DNA from: Pseudomonas khavaziana
GTDB taxonomy: Bacteria > Pseudomonadota > Gammaproteobacteria > Pseudomonadales > Pseudomonadaceae
DNA length: 64,000 bases
Reading direction: 5' to 3'
NCBI RefSeq assembly: GCF_019145205.1
Contig: NZ_JAHSTT010000001.1
Span: 124,001 to 188,000, forward strand
This document shows positions 41,202 to 50,127 of the stretch, piece by piece; the first letter of the stretch is position 1, and each line of letters opens with the position of its first letter. The notes under the pieces are model-generated. The model ran no database searches. It had not been told where the DNA came from and worked only from the letters and a program-made list of their open reading frames with translations. The position numbers were made by a program, and so were the translations under genes.

Positions 41202-43139
41202 ATGCCCCGTCAAAGCGACCTTCGTTACACCTTCCAACCGCTGCGGGGCGATCCCTTCGAAGTGGTCTCATTCACCCTCGAAGAAGGCCTGTCCCAGCCG
41301 TTCAAACTCGAACTGGAGCTGGTCAGTCACCACCCGGCCATCGACTTCTACCGCATGCTCGACCTCGCCGCCGTGTTCACCATCTGGCGCGACGACACCC
41401 CGGTGCGCTACGTGCATGGTTTGGTCAGCCTGTTCCAACAAGGCGACACCGGCTTTCGCCGCACCCGCTACACCGCCGTAGTCGAGCCGACCCTGGCGCG
41501 TTTCAACCTACGTTCCAACTGGCGCATCTTCCAGGCCCAGACCGTGCCCGACATCATCACCAGCATGCTGGCCGAGCAGAAACTGACCGACATCCGCAGC
41601 GAAATCTGCTTCGAGCACCAATCCCGCGAATACTGCGTGCAAGCCGGTGAAACCGACCTAGATTTCATCGCCCGCCTCGCCGCCGAAGAAGGCCTGCTCT
41701 ACACGTTCGAACACCGCGCCGACGGCCACACCCTGGTTCTCACTGATCGCGTCGGCGGTCTGGGCACCATTGGCACGCACACCGATTGCCCGGTGATCTA
41801 CCAGCCCATGGGTGGCGGCGACTCCAAGGAACCGGCGTTGACCCGCTTCCACTACACCGAACAAGTGCGCACCGCACGCCAGGTGCAGCGCGACTACACC
41901 TTCACCCACCCGCGCTACAACCAGCAGCACACCGCCACCGGCGACCAGGACCTGAACAACCAGCACAAGGACTACGAGCGCTACGACTATCCCGGGCGCT
42001 ACAAACGCGATATCGCCGGCAAGCCTTTCACCAAGACCCGCCTGGCCGCCCTGCGCAATGACGCCAAGCTGGCCCATGTGGAAGGTGACGACGAACGCCT
42101 GCAACCTGGGTTGGCCTTCGACCTCAATGATCATCCCCGTGAGGACTTCAATGACCGCTGGCGCACCATCGCCATCAAGCACGAAGGCAAACAGCACACC
42201 AGCTTGCAGGAAGAATCGTTTGGTAGCGGCCTAGGTACGTCTTACTCGTTAAAGGCCAGCGCCATCCGCTGGACCTCGGACTGGAAGGCGCCGCTGCGTC
42301 CCAAACCCTGCATCGACGGCCCGCAGATCGCCACGGTGGTCGGCCCGCCAGGGGAAGAGATCTATTGCGATGAATGGGGCCGGGTCAAGGTGCAGTTCCC
42401 GTGGGATCGCGCGGACAAAAACAACGACCACAGCTCGTGCTGGATCCGCGTCACCCAAGGCTGGGCCGGGGCGACCTGGGGCTCGATGGCCATCCCGCGT
42501 GTGGGTCAGGAGTTAGTGATCAGCCACCTGGACGGAGATCCTGACCAGCCGATCGCCACTGGGGCCGCCTACAGGCAGACCAACCTGCCGCCCTACAAGC
42601 TGCCCAAACACAAGACGCGAATGACCATCAAGAGCCGCACCCATAAGGGCGAAGGTTTCAATGAGCTGCGTTTTGAGGATGAGCTGGGCCAGGAGGAGGT
42701 GTTTATCCATGCCCAGAAAGATCAGAACACGGTGGTGAAGAACAACCAGACCCAATCGATTGGCGCGGACCGAAGCAGCCAGGTCGGCCAGGACGAAACC
42801 ATCACCGTCGGCCGCACCCGCATGCGGGTGGTGAAGGCCAATGACACGCTGAAAGTAGGCGGCAGCAAAAGTGATTCGGTCGCCGACGAATATACCGTCG
42901 AAGTGGGTAACGCGTTACGTCTGAAATGCGGCAAGACCGTGATCGAGCTGCATGCCAACGGCACGCTGAATATCACCTGCGAGAACTTCAATATCACCGG
43001 CTTGCAGTCCGGCCAGATCAACACCCCCGACGGCATGTTGGATCTCAACGTGGAAGGTGGCACTGCTGCCGTTTCCGCTGACGGGCGAGATGCCCGCGCG
43101 CTCCAAGACGAAGCCAATAGCCATTTTCAGCACGACTGA
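41202..43139 (+). CDS. vgrG: VgrG, type VI secretion spike protein
   Basis: A 645-aa T6SS spike subunit. The N-terminal two thirds match the gp27-like VgrG core (FVVEPTLARF-type segment near residue 90, then REYCVQAGETDLDFIARLAAEEGL). The gp5-like OB-fold contains EIYCDEWGRVKVQFPWDR and the SSCWIRVTQGWAGA block, followed by IPRVGQEVI-type sequence. A C-terminal beta-helix follows (QDETITVGRTRM.. and similar repeats). There is no extra C-terminal effector domain. It heads a cargo island; its PAAR-bearing partner is the Rhs protein downstream. No structural T6SS genes are in the window, so the machinery must be encoded elsewhere. Confidence 0.95.
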   Translation: MPRQSDLRYTFQPLRGDPFEVVSFTLEEGLSQPFKLELELVSHHPAIDFYRMLDLAAVFTIWRDDTPVRYVHGLVSLFQQGDTGFRRTRYTAVVEPTLARFNLRSNWRIFQAQTVPDIITSMLAEQKLTDIRSEICFEHQSREYCVQAGETDLDFIARLAAEEGLLYTFEHRADGHTLVLTDRVGGLGTIGTHTDCPVIYQPMGGGDSKEPALTRFHYTEQVRTARQVQRDYTFTHPRYNQQHTATGDQDLNNQHKDYERYDYPGRYKRDIAGKPFTKTRLAALRNDAKLAHVEGDDERLQPGLAFDLNDHPREDFNDRWRTIAIKHEGKQHTSLQEESFGSGLGTSYSLKASAIRWTSDWKAPLRPKPCIDGPQIATVVGPPGEEIYCDEWGRVKVQFPWDRADKNNDHSSCWIRVTQGWAGATWGSMAIPRVGQELVISHLDGDPDQPIATGAAYRQTNLPPYKLPKHKTRMTIKSRTHKGEGFNELRFEDELGQEEVFIHAQKDQNTVVKNNQTQSIGADRSSQVGQDETITVGRTRMRVVKANDTLKVGGSKSDSVADEYTVEVGNALRLKCGKTVIELHANGTLNITCENFNITGLQSGQINTPDGMLDLNVEGGTAAVSADGRDARALQDEANSHFQHD

Positions 43140-43185
43140 GACCGTTGATGACTGACCTGTACTTCCCAAAATAAGGAACACCTGA

Positions 43186-43614
43186 ATGGCCAGATACCTG
43201 ACTCAGGATCTCAACGTCGACCTCGGCGATGAGATGCCCGAAGACACAACACTGAACATGCTCCAGTTTCGCGAGCGGCAAACCACCTTGGTCATCGCTC
43301 GTAGCGCGCTACCAGAACACCAGAGCCTCGATGACGCCTACACGTTTCAACTGGACTTGCTGCACAAACGGCTCACCGCGTTGACCTGCACTGACCCCGT
43401 GACCGTTTTTATTGGGAAAGACAAGCACGTCGAAGGTCGTGAAGCAGCACTCCAGTTCACGCACGGAAATCAGCCTATGTACCAGCTTCAGTTGGCCTGC
43501 CAACTGCCTGGGCAACAACGCCTGCTGGTCCTGAACTACAGCAAACACAGCGCGCTTACCGAAGCCGATATCAGCCATTGGCGGGCGATCAAAGACAGCC
43601 TGCATTTTACCTGA
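43186..43614 (+). CDS. Eag-type T6SS effector chaperone (DUF1795/DcrB-like)
   Basis: A 142-aa DUF1795 protein. DUF1795 proteins next to PAAR/Rhs genes are Eag chaperones, which shield the transmembrane segments of prePAAR effectors in the cytoplasm and help load them onto VgrG. This gene lies between vgrG (46 bases away) and the rhs gene (53 bases away), whose product has exactly such segments. AAGGA precedes the ATG. Confidence 0.9.
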   Translation: MARYLTQDLNVDLGDEMPEDTTLNMLQFRERQTTLVIARSALPEHQSLDDAYTFQLDLLHKRLTALTCTDPVTVFIGKDKHVEGREAALQFTHGNQPMYQLQLACQLPGQQRLLVLNYSKHSALTEADISHWRAIKDSLHFT

Positions 43615-43667
43615 TCAGTTCACTCCCCCATTTGCATACACGCTAGTTCAGCAAGGAGCACACACCA

Positions 43668-46600
43668 ATGGCGCAGAACGTCCATGCCGCCAGGGAAGGA
43701 GACGCGATCCTTCACCCCCCCCTGGCTGCCGAGCTGATGAGTGCATTGGCAGAAGCGGTTGTCTACGCCGCCGCGACCGCTCTCGTTGCGGCGGCTATCG
43801 CCGGCACCGTTGTCGCGGTGGTGGGTACGGGCGGTGCGGCGGCAGTGCTGGTTCCTGTGATTGCTGGAGCACTGGTAGGCGGTGCCAGCATGATTCCCAT
43901 AGGCGATAAGAGCATTGGTGAAGCCATCACCGACGGGTGTGACTCTCTCGCCAACAGCGTGTTCCCGGCAGAGCCATTCGGCAAGATTGAAAGCGGCTCG
44001 CAAGATACCAACATCAACGGAAAGCCCGCAGCTCGGGCCGCAGGGCGCAGCTCCGGAGGTGGTGGCGCGGAAGCTGCCGAAGAGGAGTCAGAACCGTCAT
44101 TTCTGGACAATGTAGGCGCAATGGCGATGTCCGCCGCGCCTATGCTCTTACCTGTGCTCGGGCTGGGCATGGCGATCTACGACATCTTCAATCCTCCTGT
44201 CACAACTCCAGCAGCCCCAGGAACGGAGCCGGCAGAACAGGATAAGGTCACTTGCGAACGCCATCCTCCCATGCCCGATACCTACATCGCGCAAGGGTCC
44301 AGCAAGGTGTTCATCAACGGGCAGCCTGCCGCCCGAGCCGGCGATAAAACCACGTGCGATGCCACCATCGACAGCGACGCCAATGTGTCTCCCAACGTTC
44401 GCATTGGTGGTGAACCGCTGACCGTACGCGATATCCGCAATGGCAAAAGCAAGATTGCGCAATTTACCGGCATGGTGGCCGGTATGTTGATCTCGCGCAA
44501 AATCAAGCTCAGGCCGCGACCGAAGGGCAGCCCCAAACCGCAGCCGCGCATCCGTCCGTGCAAAGGCAGCCCGGTGATTGTTTCAACCGGAAGCAAGGTG
44601 CTGGGTGGGCCGGAGGATCACGACTTCACCTTACCGGGCCTGCTCCCCATCGAATGGGCCAGGGGTTACAACAGCAACGACCTGCGCCGAGACGGCCTGT
44701 TCGGAATGGGTTGGAGTGTTCCCTACGAGGTGGAAATCCTGCGCGTTCCTCATCCCGAGGGCGGCGAGTTGTGGATCTATGTCGACGAAGAAGGCATCCG
44801 CCTGGAGCTGGGCCGCTTGAAAGCGGGCGATGCCTTTGTCAGCGTGCTCGACGGGTTGGCGTTCTTTCAACTGGAGGATGGACAGACCGTGGTCGAGGAC
44901 ATCTACACCGGCCTCTACCAAGTCTTCCAGACCGACCCGCACAACCCGAAACGTTCACGCCTTATCAAGCTGGGTGATCGCAACCTGAATACGCTGGGGC
45001 TTCTCTACGATCAGACAGGGCGACTGCACTACGTGTGCGACGGGGTGAGCCGAACCACCGTCCGACTGAGCTATGACACGCAACACCCGAAGCGGGTCAG
45101 CCAAGTGGAACGACTCTATATCAAGCTTGGCGATGACCCGCAGATCGAACACACCGAAATGCTCGCCAGCTATCGCTACACCCATACCGGCCAGTTACAG
45201 GAAGTGCTCGTTACCACAGGCCAAGTCCTGCGTCGCTTCACTTACACGGCGCAAGGCTACCTCGATAGCCACACCCTGCCCAGCGGTGCGACTCGGCAGT
45301 ATCAATGGCAATGTTTCGAAGTTCCCGCGCAACGTCCTCAATCAGTGCGCTTAGATGGCAGCCTCTGCAACTTCCCTCCGCTGCTGGAGCCTCAGCCTGA
45401 CCATGAGTGGCGCGTCATCCGCCATTGGGGCAGCGATGGCGAGGACTATCGCTTCGAGTACGACCTGGAAAAAGGCCAGACCCGAGTCACCGACAGCCTC
45501 GGTCGCCAAGACCATTACTACTGGGGGCCCTTCTATGAGATCTACAAACACATCGACCCCATGGGCCATTGTTGGCAGGAAGACGTACTCAGCGGGCAAC
45601 TGCTCAAGAGCATCGACCCGCAAGGCGGCGAATGGCAATACGGCTACGACGAACTCGGCCGCCTGATCGAAACCCGCGACCCACTGGGCCGCTGCGAAAG
45701 GATCCGCTACACCCGCCACTGGGCCTTGCCACTGAGCATCACCGATGGCGCCGGGCGCACCCAACGCTTCGGCTACGACGGCCAGGGAAATCTGCTGTGG
45801 GAGCAAGATCCCCTCGGTCGAAAAACCCAGTACCGTTACGACAGCCAAGGACAGGTCCAATGCATCACCGATCCGCTGGACAAGCACAAATACCTGCGCT
45901 GGAACGCCCACGGGCAATTGCTCAACTACCGCGACTGCTCCAACAATGAGACCCACTACCGCTATGATCGGCGTGGTCTGCTTAGCGAAACCATCAATGC
46001 GCGTGGCGAGCACACCCTCTATCGGTATGACGTCCGCGGCTACCTGATCGAAAGCCAGCGTCCCGACGGACGCATCGACCGCTATGATATCGACGCCGCC
46101 GGTCAGCTCGTCGCCTACATCGACCCGGCCCAGCGTATCACCCGCCTGCGTTATGACCGCAGTGGTCGTCTGATCAAGCGTGTTGACGCCCTCGGCCACA
46201 GCGTCGAGTTTGGCTACGACGCCTATGACCGCCTGCTGCACCTGAGCAATGAAAACAACGATCGCTACCGCTTCGAGTGGGACGTGTTGGATCGCCTGCT
46301 GGCCCAGCAGGACCTGGACGGCAGCGGGCGCATCTACCAGTACGACCCGTTGGGTGATGTCACCGGTATCCGTCATATCCCCGCGCCAAATGCCGAGCCC
46401 GATCTGGACGGCAAGGACAGCGCCGAACCCAAAACGCTGATGGAGCACCATTTCGAGCGTGATGCCCTGGGACGGTTGACCCGCAAACGTACCGACGATG
46501 GCGTCACCGAGTATGCCTACGACAACGCCGATAACCTGCTGGCGATCAGTTTCACCGACAACCAGGGTGACCAGCAGCGGCTCGACTATACCTACGATGC

Positions 46601-48266
46601 TCTCGGTCAAATGCTCAGCGAGACCAACAGCGCCGGCCTACTGCAATACCAGTATGACGAGCTGGGCAACCTAGAAACCCTGACTCTGCCCGATCAGCGT
46701 CAGCTCAACCACCTGTACTACGGCAGCGGCCACCTGCATCAAATCAACCTGGGCGGCCGGCTGATCAGCGATTTTGAGCGCGATGCACTGCACGACGAAG
46801 TGCTGCGCACCCAGGGCGCCCTGCACACCCGTACCCGTTACGACCGTAATGGCCGCCTCAGCCAGAAAGCCCTGCACTACCAGCAGGTCGCCCGCGAAGT
46901 GTTGCCGCTGTTGCAGAAAGACTACCAGTACGACGCCAGCGACAATCTCGTGGCCGAAATACTGACGCAGACCCAGCGTCCAGGCATTAATCGCCCGACC
47001 ACGGCGGCCAATGACGACAGCCTGATCGGGCGTTTTCACAACCAGACTTCTACCGGCAAGTCCTATCAAGGCAGCGCCCAATACGGCTACAACCCTGCCG
47101 AGCAGATCCAGAGTGTGCACCGCAGCAGCCCCATGGCGCAGGGCCAACATATCGAGAGCCTCAACTACGACGCGGCCGGCAACCTATTCGACGGCTACCG
47201 GGTCAACGGCCTGATCAAACACAACCGGGTGCATGTGTATCAAGACAAACGTTATCGCTATGACCGCTTTGGGCGGTTGAGTGAAAAGCGCACCGGCAGC
47301 AGCCGCATTCAACGCTTCGAATACGACGCCGAACACCGACTGATCGGCGTGCATCAACAGAACGGCGCCCTGCGCCAACGGGTGGTATTCGGCTACGACC
47401 CGCTGGGGCGGCGTATCAGCAAGCAGGTGTACAACGACGACGCCAGCGAACCGAGCAACCGCACGCTGTTCCACTGGCAAGGGTTACGACTTCTGGAAGA
47501 GGTGCAGGACGGCCGGCCCAGCCTGTACGTGTATGCCGATCCGGACAGCTATGAACCGCTGGCACGGGTCGACGGCAAACCGGGCAGCGAGGCGATCTTC
47601 TACTTCCACACCAACCTGGCCGGGTTGCCGGAACAGCTCACCGACACCGACGGCCACACGGTGTGGCACAGCGAGTACCAGGCCTGGGGCAGGACGCGGG
47701 AGGAGTGGCATGATCATCAGCCGGGGCGTGAGCAGAACCTGCGTTTTCAAGGCCAGTACCTTGACCGCGAAATCGGGCTGCACTACAACACCTTCAGGTT
47801 TTTTGATCCGGATGTGGGACGGTTTACCCAGCCGGATCCGATTGGGTTGGCGGGCGGGATCAACCTGTATCAGTATTCGCCAAACCCGATTGGGTGGGTT
47901 GACCCGTGGGGATGGTCTGGATGCAGCCTCCAAGAGTACGAAGTTGGAAAATTTGATGATTTGCAACGTAAATCACGAATCGGAGACAAATTGGATGTCC
48001 ACCATGCAGTTCAAAAGCACCCTGCTGGCCAGATAATTAATGGATACGACCCCAAAACAGGCCCTTCGATTGCACTTCCCCGAAAGGAACACAAAAAAAT
48101 CCCAACAGTCAAAGGGCAGTACACAGGAACGGCTCGCGACCTTCTCGCCAAAGATATTCGCGACCTTCGAAGATATACCAACACTCCATCTTCAGCGATA
48201 AAAAAACTAATCAACCTTAACAAAGAAATGTTCCCAAAAGCATTTGAAAGGACAACCACAAAATGA
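43668..48266 (+). CDS. prePAAR-PAAR-Rhs T6SS effector with nuclease-like C-terminal toxin
   Basis: A 1532-aa polymorphic toxin. Domains in order: prePAAR motif AAREGDAILH (residues 7-16), a first Ala/Gly-rich transmembrane region (about 25-78), a linker, a second transmembrane region (about 149-173), the PAAR spike tip (about 193-260, NGQPAARAGDKTTC), and an Rhs cage of many YD repeats (about 300-1380). The core end is RFTQPDPIGLAGGINLYQY..DPWGW (to residue 1416), where autocleavage is expected. The last 116 residues are the toxin. They carry DVHH, KHPAG and LPRKEHKKIP, a pattern like HNH/endonuclease VII-type toxins. Two transmembrane regions make it a class II prePAAR effector. AAGGAG precedes the ATG. 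Base composition drops sharply after about 47920, marking the exchangeable tip. Confidence 0.93.
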   Translation: MAQNVHAAREGDAILHPPLAAELMSALAEAVVYAAATALVAAAIAGTVVAVVGTGGAAAVLVPVIAGALVGGASMIPIGDKSIGEAITDGCDSLANSVFPAEPFGKIESGSQDTNINGKPAARAAGRSSGGGGAEAAEEESEPSFLDNVGAMAMSAAPMLLPVLGLGMAIYDIFNPPVTTPAAPGTEPAEQDKVTCERHPPMPDTYIAQGSSKVFINGQPAARAGDKTTCDATIDSDANVSPNVRIGGEPLTVRDIRNGKSKIAQFTGMVAGMLISRKIKLRPRPKGSPKPQPRIRPCKGSPVIVSTGSKVLGGPEDHDFTLPGLLPIEWARGYNSNDLRRDGLFGMGWSVPYEVEILRVPHPEGGELWIYVDEEGIRLELGRLKAGDAFVSVLDGLAFFQLEDGQTVVEDIYTGLYQVFQTDPHNPKRSRLIKLGDRNLNTLGLLYDQTGRLHYVCDGVSRTTVRLSYDTQHPKRVSQVERLYIKLGDDPQIEHTEMLASYRYTHTGQLQEVLVTTGQVLRRFTYTAQGYLDSHTLPSGATRQYQWQCFEVPAQRPQSVRLDGSLCNFPPLLEPQPDHEWRVIRHWGSDGEDYRFEYDLEKGQTRVTDSLGRQDHYYWGPFYEIYKHIDPMGHCWQEDVLSGQLLKSIDPQGGEWQYGYDELGRLIETRDPLGRCERIRYTRHWALPLSITDGAGRTQRFGYDGQGNLLWEQDPLGRKTQYRYDSQGQVQCITDPLDKHKYLRWNAHGQLLNYRDCSNNETHYRYDRRGLLSETINARGEHTLYRYDVRGYLIESQRPDGRIDRYDIDAAGQLVAYIDPAQRITRLRYDRSGRLIKRVDALGHSVEFGYDAYDRLLHLSNENNDRYRFEWDVLDRLLAQQDLDGSGRIYQYDPLGDVTGIRHIPAPNAEPDLDGKDSAEPKTLMEHHFERDALGRLTRKRTDDGVTEYAYDNADNLLAISFTDNQGDQQRLDYTYDALGQMLSETNSAGLLQYQYDELGNLETLTLPDQRQLNHLYYGSGHLHQINLGGRLISDFERDALHDEVLRTQGALHTRTRYDRNGRLSQKALHYQQVAREVLPLLQKDYQYDASDNLVAEILTQTQRPGINRPTTAANDDSLIGRFHNQTSTGKSYQGSAQYGYNPAEQIQSVHRSSPMAQGQHIESLNYDAAGNLFDGYRVNGLIKHNRVHVYQDKRYRYDRFGRLSEKRTGSSRIQRFEYDAEHRLIGVHQQNGALRQRVVFGYDPLGRRISKQVYNDDASEPSNRTLFHWQGLRLLEEVQDGRPSLYVYADPDSYEPLARVDGKPGSEAIFYFHTNLAGLPEQLTDTDGHTVWHSEYQAWGRTREEWHDHQPGREQNLRFQGQYLDREIGLHYNTFRFFDPDVGRFTQPDPIGLAGGINLYQYSPNPIGWVDPWGWSGCSLQEYEVGKFDDLQRKSRIGDKLDVHHAVQKHPAGQIINGYDPKTGPSIALPRKEHKKIPTVKGQYTGTARDLLAKDIRDLRRYTNTPSSAIKKLINLNKEMFPKAFERTTTK

Positions 48267-48604
48267 ACACCAATGAATTTATTGAAGCAATAAAAATTGT
48301 CGTTCGTGACGCAGCAATTGAGGACTCGATATCGCTCCTCGAGTCCCCTCCCGGGAGAAACCCAGACAAAACAACTCTTGATTTAACAGATTTCTACAAT
48401 CGCCAAGCAAATGATGACAAAGAAATGATCAGCAAAATTATTGAATCAGCTGTTGACGAGGCGATATTTGGACTCCTCTGCGTTCTTGATGGTGTCAGAG
48501 CAATAGAAAATGAGGACAATAAAGGCACGCTAGATTTGTATTTTACAAAGTCGACATCCGTACATTTAAACAAAGATCGGAATCTTCACGATATATACAA
48601 CTAA
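48263..48604 (+). CDS. Probable immunity protein for the Rhs toxin
   Basis: A 113-aa protein with no signal peptide and no family I recognise. It overlaps the rhs stop codon (ATGA), the standard position for a cognate immunity gene. It is strongly acidic, with many Asp/Glu, while the toxin tip is basic (many Lys/Arg), which suits direct binding of a nuclease in the cytoplasm. A Leu/Val-rich helix lies at about 63-82 (SAVDEAIFGLLCVLDGVRAI). It is AT-richer than its surroundings, like the toxin tip, so the two probably arrived together. Confidence 0.8.
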   Translation: MNTNEFIEAIKIVVRDAAIEDSISLLESPPGRNPDKTTLDLTDFYNRQANDDKEMISKIIESAVDEAIFGLLCVLDGVRAIENEDNKGTLDLYFTKSTSVHLNKDRNLHDIYN

Positions 48605-48825
48605 ACATAACGCATGCGAAATGGTCTGGGTGGACTATATGCCCGCCCATTATAACCACCATGACTCGCTGGCCTAGATCGCTGGTATACCGCCCCCCCT
48701 GTCTCCTCATCGCCCGAAAGTTCAGACTGAAGAGCTGCAAGGCAGGCAACCCGGCGGCTGTATTCACCGACAGCACGCTCCAAGATGACCCGGACGACCG
48801 GGGCCTCATCCTTTATTGATTCGGG
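48605..48825. other. Degenerate spacer between immunity gene and rhs remnant
   Basis: About 220 bases without an intact gene. The last part (from about 48780) may be a heavily decayed continuation of the rhs remnant, but alignment by eye is not convincing before 48826. The first part could be debris from an older tip/immunity unit. Confidence 0.35.
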
Positions 48826-50095
48826 CACGACCTGGAAAAAGACGAAACCCACGTCACCGACAGCCTCGGTCGCTAGGACCATTACTATTGGGGGCCCTTC
48901 TATGAGATCTACAAACACATCGACCCCATGGGCCATTGTTGGCAGGAAGACGTACTCAGCGGCCAACTGCTCAAGAGCATCGACCCGCAAGGCGGCGAAT
49001 GGCAATACGGCTACGACGAACTCGGCCGCCTGATCGAAACCCGCGACCCACTGGGCCGCTGCGAACGGATCCGCTACACCCGCCACTGGGCGATACCGAT
49101 GGCGCCGGGCGCACCCAACGCTTCGGTTATGACAGCCAGGGCAATCTGCTGTGGGAGCAAGATCCTCTCGGTCGAAAGACCCAGTACCGATGTGACAGCC
49201 AAGGCCAAGTCCAATGCATCATCGACCCGCTGGACAAGCATAAATACCTGCGCTGGAACGCATATGGCCAACTGCTCAGCTACCGTGACTGCTCCAACAA
49301 CGAGACCCACTACCGCTATGATCGGCGCGGCCAACTCACCGAAGCCATCAACGCCCGTGGCGAGCACACTCATTACCGCTACGACGCCCGTGGCTACCTG
49401 ATCGAAAGCCAGCGCCCCGATGGGCGCATCGACCGCTACGACATCGACGCCGCCGGCCAACTGACCGCCTACACCGACCCGGCCCAGCGTATCACCCGCC
49501 TGCGTTATGACCGCAGTGGACGGCTGATCCAGCGCGTCGATACCCTTGGCCGTAGCATCGAGTTCGGCTACGACGCCTACGACCGCTTGCTGCACCTGAG
49601 CAATGAAAACCGCGAACACTACCGCTTCGAGTGGGACGTGCTGGACCGCCTGCTGGCCCAGCAAGATCTGGACAGCAAGGACAGCGCCGACCCACACACG
49701 CCACTGCAACATCATTTCGAGCGCGACGCCCTCGGACGGCTGATCCGCAAACGCACCGACGATGGGGTCACCGAGTATGCCTACGATAACGCCGACAACC
49801 TGCTGGCGATCAACTTCACCGACATACGAGGTGAGACCAGCAGCTGCTCGACTATATCAACCACCTGTACTATGGCAGCGGCCACCTGCATCAGCTCAAC
49901 CTCAATGGCCGGGTGATCAGTGACTGCGACCAACTGCATGCGAAAATGCTGCGCACTCAAGGCGCCCCGCACCGCACTTGCTACGACCACTGAGTACCCG
50001 GAAGTATTGCCATCGCTGGATAAGCGCTACCAGTTCGTTGCCAGCGACAGCCTGATTATCGCGCGCCACGCCCAGACCCAGCACTTTGGCGGCAT
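48826..50095 (+). pseudogene. Decayed rhs core fragment
   Basis: The remnant matches the intact rhs gene from about 45455 to 46970. Inactivating changes are visible. A TAG at 48874-48876 replaces the CAA of the intact copy. A 13-base deletion near 49090 shifts the frame. An internal deletion near 49855 joins sequence equivalent to about 46590 with about 46705. From about 49980 similarity persists only in patches (GAAGTATTGCC.., GCCAGCGACAG..). It has no start, PAAR, core end or toxin tip. It is followed by the terminus of the sensor kinase gene. Confidence 0.85.
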
Positions 50096-50127
50096 CGATC
50101 CAGGGCTCAGCGAAGGTCGAAAGTCAC

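Noticed and set aside
44660..47900. Possible tandem DNA repeats or CRISPR-like periodicity in the rhs core
   Set aside because: The periodicity comes from YD-repeat protein motifs with diverged DNA; there are no constant repeats with unique spacers.
48936..49916. A 326-codon plus-strand frame downstream of the immunity gene
   Set aside because: Its first 50 codons are out-of-frame rhs sequence and its end is again out of frame. It is part of a frameshifted rhs remnant, not a functional gene.
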